This document shows positions 38,641 through 46,956 of a DNA stretch of 64,000 bases, one piece after another. The first letter of the stretch is position 1. Every line of letters begins with the position of its first letter. The translations under genes were made by a program, and so were the position numbers. The stretch covers positions 819,088 to 883,087 of the forward strand of contig NZ_JADPJH010000033.1 of the NCBI RefSeq assembly GCF_023073315.1, in the 5' to 3' direction. The notes below the pieces were generated by a model. It did no database searches and was not told where the DNA came from. It saw nothing but the letters and a program-made list of their open reading frames with translations. This DNA is from Bradyrhizobium sp. 1 (GTDB taxonomy: Bacteria > Pseudomonadota > Alphaproteobacteria > Rhizobiales > Xanthobacteraceae).

Positions 38641-39426
38641 GGCGCCTTGGCCCTGCCCGCCTTGCCGCTGCATCAATTGCGCAAACAGATCATAGGCCGA
38701 ACTGCCGCCGCCGTTCGCATTTGATGAGCTCGAAGCGCCCGGGACCGTTGTCGACATCTTGAATCCGTCGGCATAGGTGACGGTCGTGGTGGTCGCGCCG
38801 TCCGCGCCGGTCGTCGTGGTCGAGGTCGATCCGCCGCTCGACGAGGACGAGGAATCCGAGTCGCTGCCGGAGGCATCGCCCGAACCGCTCGCCCCCTGCG
38901 CGTGGTGATGACCGCCGTGGCCGCTCTTCAGTGCCTTCGACATCTCGTCGAGACTGACGCTGGCGTCCGAATTCGAATCCAGCTTCGAGAACACGTCGTC
39001 GGCCTGCGCCGTGTTGGTGCCACCGGCGCCGAGCGCGTTCTCGAACTCGGACTTGGTGATCTTGCCGTCACCGTCAGCGTCGATCTGCGAGAACAGGTCT
39101 TTCAGCGCGGCGTCCCGGCTCGTCGACGTCGAGGAGGTCGAGCTCGACGAGGTGGAGGTCGCCGCGCTGCCGGTGCTGTCCGATGACTGGCTCTGCGCGG
39201 CGATCAGTGCGCTCATCGTCTCCGGCGAGATCTGCGCGCAATTGCCCGAATTGACCGACGAGGTCGCGCCGGTGGACGTGCTGTTGCTGCTGCTGTCGAT
39301 CGCGAACGGGTCGGTCGTCGCGCTTTGCGAAGACCCCGTCTTCTGCGTCGACGAGGACGATTTCGAATTCGTCAGCGACTGGATCGCGTCGAGCGCGCTC
39401 GATACGGCACTCAGGGCAAACAACAT
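38602..39426 (-). CDS. EF-hand protein with Ser/Thr-rich low-complexity regions
   Basis: 274 aa. Two EF-hand loops are visible: DADGDGKITKSE (116-127) and DSNSDASVSLDE (150-161); both have acidic residues at positions 1, 3, 5 and 12, the second with Asn at 3. Flanking regions are Ser/Thr/Gly-rich (about 20-105 and 180-245), with a His-rich patch GHGGHHH. It probably binds calcium. The start MLFALSAVSSALDAI is hydrophobic but no clean signal peptidase site is seen. The start was chosen for the GGAG site upstream. Confidence 0.78.
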   Translation of the reverse strand: MLFALSAVSSALDAIQSLTNSKSSSSTQKTGSSQSATTDPFAIDSSSNSTSTGATSSVNSGNCAQISPETMSALIAAQSQSSDSTGSAATSTSSSSTSSTSTSRDAALKDLFSQIDADGDGKITKSEFENALGAGGTNTAQADDVFSKLDSNSDASVSLDEMSKALKSGHGGHHHAQGASGSGDASGSDSDSSSSSSGGSTSTTTTGADGATTTTVTYADGFKMSTTVPGASSSSNANGGGSSAYDLFAQLMQRQGGQGQGASATAGSSMSMSV

Positions 39427-39678
39427 TGCACAACTCCAACCGACGCGGCATGCCGCAGCCAATGTTCTGGCGGTGATGTCAGCAAGCGTCGTGCCAGCGC
39501 AAAAAGCTCAATGAAATCCGTCCTCGCGGTGCTCGGCTTGGTTCGGGAACACCGGCAATTCATGCCGGTCGCGGCAGAAATTTCCGCCCACAGGAAGCAC
39601 GCCGTCCCTGCATTGCCCGCCACGGAGGCCCATGTTAGGCGAGGTTCATCTTTCACGGCCGCCACGGGAAATAGCGCC

Positions 39679-40380
39679 ATGACCCAAGCCTTCGCCTCCC
39701 GCCCCCTGGCCATCGCGCCCTCGATCCTGGCCTCGGATTTCTCCAGGCTCGGCGAAGAGGTGCGCGCGGTGGATGCCGCGGGTGCCGACTGGATCCATCT
39801 GGATGTGATGGACGGGCACTTCGTTCCCAACATCTCCTACGGCCCCGACGTCATCAAGGCGATGCGCCCGCACACCAAGAAGATTTTTGACGCGCATCTG
39901 ATGATCTCGCCTTGCGATCCGTATCTTGAAGCCTTCGCAAAGGCCGGCTGCGACCACATCACCGTGCATGCGGAAGCAGGTCCCCATCTGCACCGCTCGC
40001 TCCAGGCGATCCGCGCGCTCGGCAAGAAGGCCGGCGTCTCGCTCAACCCGGGCACGCCGATCAGCGTGCTCGAATACGTCATCGACCTCGTCGACCTCGT
40101 GCTGGTGATGTCGGTCAATCCCGGCTTCGGCGGCCAGGCCTTCATCCCCTCCGCGATCTCCAAGATCCGCGACATCCGTGCGATGACAGCGGGCCGGCCG
40201 ATCGACATTGAGGTCGATGGCGGCGTCGGGCCCGATGTGGCAGGTCCCCTGGCCGCGGCCGGCGCCAACGCCTTCGTCGCAGGCACTTCCGTCTTCAGGG
40301 GCGGCACGCAAGAGGCCTACAAGACCAACATCGCCGCGATCCGTAACGCAGCGGCAACGGCACGCGGCGAAGCGATCTGA
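39679..40380 (+). CDS. rpe: Ribulose-phosphate 3-epimerase
   Basis: 233 aa. It is a TIM-barrel with LAIAPSILASDFSRLGEEV, HLDVMDGHFVPNISYGP (metal His/Asp and catalytic Asp), FDAHLMISPC, VMSVNPGFGGQAF and IEVDGGVGP. It interconverts ribulose-5-P and xylulose-5-P in the pentose phosphate and Calvin cycles. The start is the ATG giving MTQAFASRP. It stands alone here, not in a cbb operon. Confidence 0.93.
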   Translation: MTQAFASRPLAIAPSILASDFSRLGEEVRAVDAAGADWIHLDVMDGHFVPNISYGPDVIKAMRPHTKKIFDAHLMISPCDPYLEAFAKAGCDHITVHAEAGPHLHRSLQAIRALGKKAGVSLNPGTPISVLEYVIDLVDLVLVMSVNPGFGGQAFIPSAISKIRDIRAMTAGRPIDIEVDGGVGPDVAGPLAAAGANAFVAGTSVFRGGTQEAYKTNIAAIRNAAATARGEAI

Positions 40381-40421
40381 CCGGGTCCACCAAGCACGCC
40401 TTTGCGGGTTCGGCGTGGTCC

Positions 40422-41528
40422 TCAGCTCGGAAGTGGAAATTGCCGCGCCGTCATGATCTTCCTGACTCGCGCGGCATCCGCCGGTACTTTCTGCGCCGCG
40501 GCTGCCAGCAATGCGGCAGTGAAAGCCGATGACTTCTGGTCTTCAGCCTCGGGCCATTTCGTGGCGAGCCAAGCCGAGGCGACGAGAGCATCGGCGGAAT
40601 CGCGACCGAGCTCGCTACGCAGGTTCCAGAACAGCCCGCCCCAGACTTCGGCCCCCTTGTAGGGCATATTCATATCGTCGCGCGATGTGACCGCCTGGAG
40701 TTCGGCGAAGCTCTTGTCGTTGGCAAGATTCCTGATGAACGGCTTGTCCGAGAACAGCTTCGCGACCGCTTCACCCAATCGCGGATTGTCGAGGTAACTG
40801 CAGGCGAGATAGTCGGCAAGACCGGACTCGATCGCCGCGTAGAAGCCTCGCCATTCGACGTTTCGACCGGCCGTCAGAACATGATGACCGTATTCGCGCA
40901 AAGGGACCGATCGGTCGACCACCAGCTTTGGATCGATGACGATTGCGTTCTCCTTGTAGTAGGCGTTCGGATAGGATCCCGTCGACTCCACTTTGATGCT
41001 GACCCGTTCGCCGGCGGGAAAGCCCAGACTATCCAGTCGCGCGATGTAGCCCTGGAGCAGATTGTCCAGCGACTGCCGCATGTCGTCCTTCAGCGCGTCG
41101 GTCGGTTCGAACGCAACCCGTCCCGACGGGGAAGGAAGCGACGGCCCCGTCCCGGCGGGTCTGGTCTCGAGAAATGCGGCGACTCGCTGGATGCGATCCG
41201 CATCCGTGATGAGACCTGCCTTGAGGAGAAAATCCAGATTATGAGCAGCGGCGTCGGAGTCGCCGGTCTTGATCATCTCCAGGATGCGCGCCGATTCCGC
41301 CTTCCCGTTCTCGACCGCCAGCTGTTGCGAACCGTTGAGATAGGCGACGCCGGCATTGCCGAGCGCGGCCACAGCCGCGGCAAAGATGGCGACCACGAGC
41401 GGGCTGCGCCACCGCGCCGCCGCGCTATCCTTTTCCTTAAGCGTCGTATCGCGCTCGCGCAACGTAACGTCTGCGCGCCATTTCTCGCGCTCGAAGTCGA
41501 ACCGCTCGCGATCGGACACGTCACTCAT
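40422..41528 (-). CDS. Single-pass membrane protein with degenerate gluzincin-like domain
   Basis: 368 aa. A charged N-terminus (about 1-40, REKW...RERDTTLKEKD) with coiled-coil character precedes one transmembrane helix (about 42-62). The periplasmic part contains REYGH (211-215) followed 19 residues later by ESGLADYLA (E234). In gluzincin metallopeptidases this pair reads HExxH and E(G)xxDY. Here the first zinc His is Arg (codon CGC at 40898-40896), while the other ligands are in place, so the enzyme is probably inactive or uses an altered site. No family was recognised with certainty. The gene is monocistronic. Confidence 0.65.
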   Translation of the reverse strand: MSDVSDRERFDFEREKWRADVTLRERDTTLKEKDSAAARWRSPLVVAIFAAAVAALGNAGVAYLNGSQQLAVENGKAESARILEMIKTGDSDAAAHNLDFLLKAGLITDADRIQRVAAFLETRPAGTGPSLPSPSGRVAFEPTDALKDDMRQSLDNLLQGYIARLDSLGFPAGERVSIKVESTGSYPNAYYKENAIVIDPKLVVDRSVPLREYGHHVLTAGRNVEWRGFYAAIESGLADYLACSYLDNPRLGEAVAKLFSDKPFIRNLANDKSFAELQAVTSRDDMNMPYKGAEVWGGLFWNLRSELGRDSADALVASAWLATKWPEAEDQKSSAFTAALLAAAAQKVPADAARVRKIMTARQFPLPS

Positions 41529-41763
41529 GACACCACCGGACCGGATCACTGCCAGGGAACTACGATAGGTTGAACTCCGGACGAAAGGCAAGCCCTGTCC
41601 CGGTGGGCGGCGGCGAATGTCTGCCGATACGTTCTGCGGCTTCTACGGACATTGCGACGCGCAAATGCCTAAAATTGCAACCCAAGTCCGTACTCCTCCG
41701 GACTTCCCTGATTCGTGCAAATCACCGCTAGTGATTCCTGCCTGTTTTTCGCGGGAGCACATC

Positions 41764-41898
41764 ATGACGACGACCCTGGTCTGGACTGGCGTGGCGTTGT
41801 GGATTGGTTTTTGTGGGTTTGTTGTGTTTGGTCCGTCGGCCGGACCGTTGCAGGTCCCGGCACGTTCGGCGCGTCACATCCGTCGCCATCGGATCTGA
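41764..41898 (+). CDS. 44-aa small membrane protein
   Basis: The frame starts at an ATG with GGGAG 6 nt upstream. It holds one transmembrane segment (about 4-25, TLVWTGVALWIGFCGFVVF) and ends in a basic tail (ARSARHIRRHRI), consistent with an N-out, C-in topology by the positive-inside rule. Family unknown. A further in-frame stretch follows in another reading frame (41903-42082, GTG start, 59 codons), which I could not support as a gene. Confidence 0.5.
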   Translation: MTTTLVWTGVALWIGFCGFVVFGPSAGPLQVPARSARHIRRHRI

Positions 41899-42106
41899 CA
41901 CCGTGCAGTTCGCACTCGTGAAGCGTCAACCGAAGCGCAGGTGCCGCATCCCGCGGCGCCCGCATCCGGACCTCGACTATTTCTTCGGTCGGCTTGAACG
42001 CACCGAAGGCGAGATGCGCGACGACACCGGGCCCGACACGGCGGACCTGGATCACCCGCTCCGGTCACCGCGCCGGCATTGAAATTCTTTTTCCGGACTT
42101 GAAGCG

Positions 42107-42298
42107 ATGAAGCCGCACTGCCCGAACTGCCTGAAGGAAATGACCAAGGCATCCGCGTCGCGTAATCTCTTCAACTGCGAACCCTGCCGCGAGATCATCC
42201 AGTATTTCGGCGGCAGCGCAGATCACGGCGAGCCCGGTCCGCAATTCTCCTGGCCGATCCGCCGCAAGCGCACCAGTCACACCGCTCACGCGGCCTGA
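42107..42298 (+). CDS. 63-aa zinc-ribbon-like protein
   Basis: The N-terminus holds two Cys pairs, CPNC (5-8) and CEPC (24-27), spaced like a zinc ribbon. The rest (SWPIRRKRTSHTAHAA) is basic. The ATG has only a weak ribosome site. It probably binds one zinc ion and may touch nucleic acid. Family unknown; size and pattern resemble small Rhizobiales-only proteins. Confidence 0.55.
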   Translation: MKPHCPNCLKEMTKASASRNLFNCEPCREIIQYFGGSADHGEPGPQFSWPIRRKRTSHTAHAA

Positions 42299-42310
42299 TC
42301 TTTCCTAAAG

Positions 42311-42353
42311 CATGATCCGGAAAAGTGCGAAGCGGTTTTCCGAAAAGATCATG
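42311..42353. repeat. Intergenic repeat, family 4 (CATGATCCGGAAAA)
   Basis: CATGATC (42311-42317) and GATCATG (42347-42353) flank CGGAAAAGTGCGAAGCGGTT-type sequence, with GGAAAA pairing TTTTCC inside. This is a very common repeat in Bradyrhizobium and related genera. A second palindrome of the same mosaic follows at 42367-42409. Confidence 0.75.
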
Positions 42354-42366
42354 CGCAAACAACAAC

Positions 42367-42409
42367 CTAAAGCGCAATGACGATTCATCCGAATCTCATC
42401 GCGCTTTAG
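42367..42409. repeat. Intergenic repeat (CTAAAGCGC), also end of the kinase gene
   Basis: CTAAAGCGC (42367-42375) pairs with GCGCTTTAG (42401-42409), with a nested GATTC-ggat-GAATC stem inside. The right arm contains the stop codon of the kinase gene, so the repeat also forms its 3' hairpin. Confidence 0.75.
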
Positions 42410-43839
42410 CCCCACACCACGCCGGCGCCTGGTTTCGCCGCAGCCATCCGCGGCGGCCGCACCACGGTGACGGTGCAGGCCGTCTCCGAGAGCACCTTGG
42501 CCGAGACGCTGCCGAGCCGCGTGCGCCGAAACGAGCCCTGCCCAGCGCCGATGATGAGGTGGTCGACCTGGTTGACCTCGGCAAACTCCAGCAGCGCCGC
42601 CGCGGGATCGACCGCTTCCAGCACATGAACCGACAACCGGCTCTCATCCAGCTTGAGCGGCGTCGCCCAATGCCTGAGCGCGACCAGCCGGTCGATATGC
42701 TTGTTGGAGCCCTGCTCGTCCAGCGTCTTGTCAATGGCGATGCGGTTCAGCTTCAGCACATTGACGCAGGCGAGCCTTGCCGAGGGCAGCGTCGCCAGGA
42801 TGCGCTCGGTGGTGACGCGCAGCGCCTCGTTCAGCTCGGGTGCACCTTCCACCGTGTCGAGCGCGACCGCGAGGATCGGGCTCGAGGCGATTTGAGCTGC
42901 GACATCCGCCTTGGCCCGCGGCTGCATGACACCCAGGTTGAAGCGGCGACGCCAGGCGACGCTGAGCGGATCGCGCTTCAGCCGCTCCGAGCGTGTCGTG
43001 AGCTTGACCTGGTCCGGATGGGCGAGATCAAAGGCGAGCTGGGACGCGGTCGGATAGCGCCACTCCGGCTCGATCTCCAGGCACCGCAGCACCACCTCCT
43101 GGAGCCAGGGCGGATAATCGGCGCGTAAACTTCGCGGTGGATACGGATCGCGCCACAGCCGCCGTCGCATCGCCCGCAGCGTCTCGCCCTCGCCGAAGGG
43201 ACGCTCGCCGGTCGTGAAGAAATACAGCAGCACGCCAAGCGAGAACAGGTCGCTGCGCGGATCGTCGCGCACACCCTGGAGCCGCTCGGGCGCCATGTAG
43301 GGCGCGGTGCCGTAAGGCAGGCGGAACTCCTCCTGAAGCAGATCGGGCAGATGGTTGTGGTGCGACAGCCCATAGTCGATCAGCACCGCCTCGCCGCTCC
43401 CGCGAAACATGATGCTGCTCGGCTTGATGTCGTGATGGATCACGTTCTGCCGGTGCAGATCGGCAAGCGCGGTCGCGATCTTGGTCACGAGCTGCCGCGC
43501 CTCCTCGTAGGGCAGCGGCAAATCGGGCAACCGTTTGTAGAGTGTGGTGCCGACGATGCGCTCGATGACGACATAGGCCTGATGCGCGAAATCACCGGTG
43601 CCGAAACAAGATGGCACGTGCGGACCCGCGAGCCGCGGCAAAATCATCATCTCCATCTCGAAGGAGACGATCGCAGCGGGATCCTCCCCCTCCGACACCC
43701 GCGGAATCTTCATCAGCAGCGGCACGTCGATGCCGGAATGGGTGACCGTCCACAGCGTCGCCATGCCGCCGGCATGGACGCATTCGCCGATGGTGTAGCC
43801 GTCGATCTCCGCGCCTGATTTAACCAGGGGTTTCGGCAT
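42406..43839 (-). CDS. Ser/Thr protein kinase fused to a universal stress (UspA) domain
   Basis: 477 aa. The Hanks-type kinase (about 14-275) has a degenerate glycine loop (VHAGGMATLW), K44, catalytic HHDIKPSS (D137; the usual Asn six residues on is S142), DYG in place of DFG (155-157) and the APE motif (183-185). The C-terminal UspA domain (about 320-462) ends with a near-canonical GAGQGSFRRTRLGS nucleotide loop, one residue short. The kinase may be weak or regulatory because of the Asn change. The start is the ATG at 43839; a TTG three codons earlier would overlap the phosphatase stop. The metallophosphatase gene lies just upstream, so one transcript could encode both a kinase and a phosphatase. 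Confidence 0.85.
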   Translation of the reverse strand: MPKPLVKSGAEIDGYTIGECVHAGGMATLWTVTHSGIDVPLLMKIPRVSEGEDPAAIVSFEMEMMILPRLAGPHVPSCFGTGDFAHQAYVVIERIVGTTLYKRLPDLPLPYEEARQLVTKIATALADLHRQNVIHHDIKPSSIMFRGSGEAVLIDYGLSHHNHLPDLLQEEFRLPYGTAPYMAPERLQGVRDDPRSDLFSLGVLLYFFTTGERPFGEGETLRAMRRRLWRDPYPPRSLRADYPPWLQEVVLRCLEIEPEWRYPTASQLAFDLAHPDQVKLTTRSERLKRDPLSVAWRRRFNLGVMQPRAKADVAAQIASSPILAVALDTVEGAPELNEALRVTTERILATLPSARLACVNVLKLNRIAIDKTLDEQGSNKHIDRLVALRHWATPLKLDESRLSVHVLEAVDPAAALLEFAEVNQVDHLIIGAGQGSFRRTRLGSVSAKVLSETACTVTVVRPPRMAAAKPGAGVVWG

Positions 43840-43844
43840 CGCCG

Positions 43845-44585
43845 TCAACGTCCCTGGGACAGGCGGTCGGCCAGCCAGGGCGGCAGGCCGTTCTCGCGTA
43901 TCCGGCTCGCAGCCGTCTCGATGTCATAGGGCGCACGGCAATAGGTGATCTGGCACGAGACCGTATCGAACAGCACGAAGGCCGCGGACGGATCGCCATC
44001 GCGGGGCTGCCCGACCGAGCCCAGCACGGCCAGCCATTGCCGCCCGCGCAGCAGCGGCACGGACACGTCGGTCTTGGGCACGAGGCCGGTCATTTTCGCC
44101 GTCACCGACATCGAATACAGTGCCGGGCGGTGGATGTGGCCGCAGAAGGTGACGTGGGCGGGCGTCGATATCAGGCTCTTGGCCGCATCCGCCGTCGTGC
44201 GGACGTAGTGCCAGCGCGCGGGCTGCGACGCTTCGGAGTGGACGTAAAGGCGCTCCTTCTCATCCATGGCCATCGGCAGTTCGGCGAGGAACCGCCGCTG
44301 CGCCACATCGAGCCGCCCGCGGGTCCATTCGATCGCGATCTGCGCCTCGGCATTCATGGTCTCGGTCGTCGTCCCGACGGCCTCGTCATGATTGCCGCGG
44401 ACGGCGATGGCGCCCTCCTCGACCAGCTCCATCGCGGTATCCACGACCCATTCCGGATCCGCGCCATAGCCGACGAAGTCGCCGAGCAGGATGAACCGCT
44501 CCGCGCCCTTCGCACGGGCAAGCTTCAGGCAGGCCTCGAACGCCTGCCGGTTGCCGTGGATATCCGAGAAAACCGCGAGAAGCAC
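43845..44585 (-). CDS. Calcineurin-like metallophosphatase
   Basis: 246 aa. Metal-binding motifs run in order: FSDIHGN (about 6-12), LLGDFVGYGADP (GDxVxxG, about 34-45), RGNHDEAV (GNHD, about 63-70) and GHIHRPALY (GHxH, about 146-154). The start is GTG with GGAGGG 5-10 nt upstream. Family members range from nucleotide phosphatases to protein phosphatases. Being followed by the kinase gene after 5 nt, it could reverse that kinase's action, but this is inference. Confidence 0.85.
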   Translation of the reverse strand: MLLAVFSDIHGNRQAFEACLKLARAKGAERFILLGDFVGYGADPEWVVDTAMELVEEGAIAVRGNHDEAVGTTTETMNAEAQIAIEWTRGRLDVAQRRFLAELPMAMDEKERLYVHSEASQPARWHYVRTTADAAKSLISTPAHVTFCGHIHRPALYSMSVTAKMTGLVPKTDVSVPLLRGRQWLAVLGSVGQPRDGDPSAAFVLFDTVSCQITYCRAPYDIETAASRIRENGLPPWLADRLSQGR

Positions 44586-44702
44586 GCACCCTCCACCCTC
44601 AGATTCTTATTGGAAGCCGATAAGGCCAAATTGAGGGACGTCAAGAAGATGCGCCGGCGCGGGGCCGTTTTCCAGCGGGCCGCTGACGGGATGGTGAAGA
44701 GC

Positions 44703-45311
44703 CTATTGCTCGTCCTTCGGCGGCATCCGGGGCGGCGGAATCGGGGTGAACAAGGCCGCGCCTTGCGCGCCGGCCGGTGGTGCCAGGAATTCGCCGGTCG
44801 AGGAATCGCCGCCGGTGGTCTCCAGAATGGTCTTGGGCGTCACATATTCCCGGACCATGTCGATGAGACTGCCATCGCCGCCGCCGAAATCGGCGGCCCG
44901 GCCGCCCTGCGGATGTCCCAGCGCGATCTCGTTCTCCGCCGCATGGGTCTTGTCGGCCAGCCTGTCATTGTAGGGGACACGAAACGCACGCGGGATGCCG
45001 CTCGGGCGATTGTCTTCATCCAGCTGCTCGACCCAGAGATAGATCGAGCCGGGATCGCCCTCCAGCGAATGCGGCTCGACGATGCGGGCCTTCAGCAGCT
45101 TGAAGGTCGCCGGCAGCCGATCGGCGCTGGCCCAGCCGAGCAGCCCGCGCATTTCGGTGAAGCTGACGACATAGAACGCGCTGGTGACGACCACCGCGAC
45201 CGCCTTCAGCGACCAGTGCAGCCGCGCATAGACCAGCACGACCAGCAGCAGCGCGCCGATAACGGCGTAGGCGACTGACAGCGTGAGGATGACCGTTTGC
45301 AGATTAGTCAC
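44703..45311 (-). CDS. Membrane protein of the TolQ-like trio, third gene
   Basis: 202 aa from a GTG that overlaps the previous gene by 8 nt. Two transmembrane helices (about 8-30 and 35-53) are followed by a periplasmic or cytoplasmic tail rich in Gly/Pro/Asp, ending IPPPRMPPKDEQ. No known family was recognised. Tight overlap with the two upstream genes suggests a subunit of the same complex. Confidence 0.7.
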   Translation of the reverse strand: MTNLQTVILTLSVAYAVIGALLLVVLVYARLHWSLKAVAVVVTSAFYVVSFTEMRGLLGWASADRLPATFKLLKARIVEPHSLEGDPGSIYLWVEQLDEDNRPSGIPRAFRVPYNDRLADKTHAAENEIALGHPQGGRAADFGGGDGSLIDMVREYVTPKTILETTGGDSSTGEFLAPPAGAQGAALFTPIPPPRMPPKDEQ

Positions 45312-45990
45312 GGCGTACCCTCACAGCGTTCTTGCTCACCCCGGTCTTCGGGTCGAGATCGCCGCCGTTGCGCCAGCTGCTGCGGAACGTCTCCATCAGC
45401 GATTTTGGCCGCTGGTCCACATTGACGACCTTGCCCTCGGCATCGAGCCGGAACCGCACCGCAGTTTTCTCATCGCCAGTGTGGTCGAGCGTGAACTTGT
45501 TGTCGAAGACCACCTGCGCGGTCGGATTGAGCTTCTGCACCTTGACATTGGCCGTGACGGGTTCGCCGGTCGTCGCGACGAAATGCGAGACATTCACCGT
45601 GTATTCGCCGGCGATGATGCCGCGCACCGTGACGATCTCCTCCCGAATGGGCGAGGCGATCTTCTTGCCGTTGACCATGATGAAATCGTTGGCCCCGCCG
45701 CGGTCGTCGCGGTCGAGCGTGAGGAAGCCGGCCTCGCGGTGGCGATACCAGGCGATGTTGCCGGCAGGATCCTGCACGAACAGGTCGAGATCGTCGGGAT
45801 GGCTGTCCGGCCAGTCCAGCGTGATCATGAACTCCGCCTTGGAGTCGATCTTGCCGTCCTTGGCATCGGGGGAGACCGCGAGCAGTGCGAGGAAGAACAG
45901 GAACGCGATCACCTGCAGCGCCTTGAACAGCATCACGCCCAGCGGATCGAACGGCTCCTCGCGCGGATAGAGACCGAAATCATCCATCAT
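45304..45990 (-). CDS. Single-pass protein with DUF2135/YfaP-like domain, channel partner
   Basis: 228 aa. One N-terminal helix (about 16-39), preceded by PFD (D15), sits where TolR/ExbD/MotB place their stator helix and protonatable Asp. The periplasmic part contains ITLDWPDSHPDDLDLFVQDPAGNIAWY (57-82), the DUF2135/YfaP-like signature, and VRGIIAGEYTVNVSHF. There is no TolR-type or OmpA peptidoglycan-binding domain. It overlaps the MotA/TolQ-like gene by 4 nt (ATGA). This is probably a new type of partner for such a channel. Confidence 0.7.
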   Translation of the reverse strand: MMDDFGLYPREEPFDPLGVMLFKALQVIAFLFFLALLAVSPDAKDGKIDSKAEFMITLDWPDSHPDDLDLFVQDPAGNIAWYRHREAGFLTLDRDDRGGANDFIMVNGKKIASPIREEIVTVRGIIAGEYTVNVSHFVATTGEPVTANVKVQKLNPTAQVVFDNKFTLDHTGDEKTAVRFRLDAEGKVVNVDQRPKSLMETFRSSWRNGGDLDPKTGVSKNAVRVRRD

Positions 45991-46757
45991 GACGGGGTTC
46001 CAGAACCTTTGCGCTCCAGAACCGGCGTCACATAGGTCTCGGTCAGCACCACCGCATCCGAGAACACCCGCTGGGTCGCGGCATCCAGCATGTAGTACTG
46101 GATGCGGACCAGGATCGAGCCGACGAGGCCGGCCAGCGTCGTGTACATCGCGACCGCCATGCCGTCGCTCATCAGTCCCATCGAGGAGCGCATCGCGACC
46201 TTATCGGCGGCGTCGAGCCCCGCGATCGGCGCCAGCATGATGATGAAGCCGACGATGGTTCCGAGCAGGCCGAGCTTCATCAGGGTATCAGAGACGAAGG
46301 CGCCGAACCCATTGGAGCCGCGCAGCCGGTCGGCCAGCGTCCGCAACAGCAGCGTCTGGTCCACCGGACGGTAGTCCTGCGCGGCGGCCTTGGTCACCAG
46401 ACTGTCGATGTGATCGCGCACCAGCCCGCGCGGCAGAGATGTCGTGCTGGTATCCAGCGCCTTGCTGCCATCGGGCGCCGCGAGCGCCTCGCGGCAACGC
46501 CGCGCCGCCGCTCCCTCCCGCGCGATCGCCCGCGTACGCAGGAAGCAGTGGCAGCAGGTCAGGATATAGAGCCCCGCGATGACGCTCGAAATGTAGGTGC
46601 GGTCCGAGCTCAGCATCAGACGGATCAGGCCGAAGCGCCACAGCAGCACGACGGCGAAGATCGACAGCCCGGTGAAGATCATCCAGAACAGCAGCGCGCT
46701 GCGCTCGGATGGGTCGGCAGGAGAGCCTGCGATCGGTCCAATCGTCATCGAACTCAT
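45987..46757 (-). CDS. MotA/TolQ/ExbB family proton channel
   Basis: 256 aa. Four hydrophobic segments (about 22-44, 56-72, 160-182, 200-222) are present. The third and fourth carry the family core: LGLLGTIVGFIIML (162-175) and GMAVAMYTTLAGLVGSI (199-215), including the TTxAGL stretch that lines the ion path. It should use the proton gradient to drive its partner. The start has AGGAG 9 nt upstream. It is the first gene of a three-gene operon. Confidence 0.82.
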   Translation of the reverse strand: MSSMTIGPIAGSPADPSERSALLFWMIFTGLSIFAVVLLWRFGLIRLMLSSDRTYISSVIAGLYILTCCHCFLRTRAIAREGAAARRCREALAAPDGSKALDTSTTSLPRGLVRDHIDSLVTKAAAQDYRPVDQTLLLRTLADRLRGSNGFGAFVSDTLMKLGLLGTIVGFIIMLAPIAGLDAADKVAMRSSMGLMSDGMAVAMYTTLAGLVGSILVRIQYYMLDAATQRVFSDAVVLTETYVTPVLERKGSGTPS

Positions 46758-46956
46758 GCTGCACTGCTCCTGGCTTGCAAGGATTGGCTTGCAACGATTC
46801 CACCCAATTAGATCAAAGCCGCCGTTTCAGGTCCAAAGACCCATGCCCAATCCGGCTTGGGAAATTTGCCCGAGCTGCAATCCGGCCCGAACCCCGCAAT
46901 TGGCAAGGCGCGGCGGCGTTGTTAGGCTGACCTTACCAAACGTCGGGGATAATCGC

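Noticed and set aside
39551..39569. ACCGGCA-N5-TGCCGGT palindrome before rpe
   Set aside because: Only 7-bp arms, 110 nt from the start of rpe, no repeat nearby and no regulator next to it; could be chance.
41903..42082. 59-codon GTG frame after the small membrane peptide
   Set aside because: No ribosome site and no recognisable features; Arg/Pro-rich composition. Not enough to call a gene.
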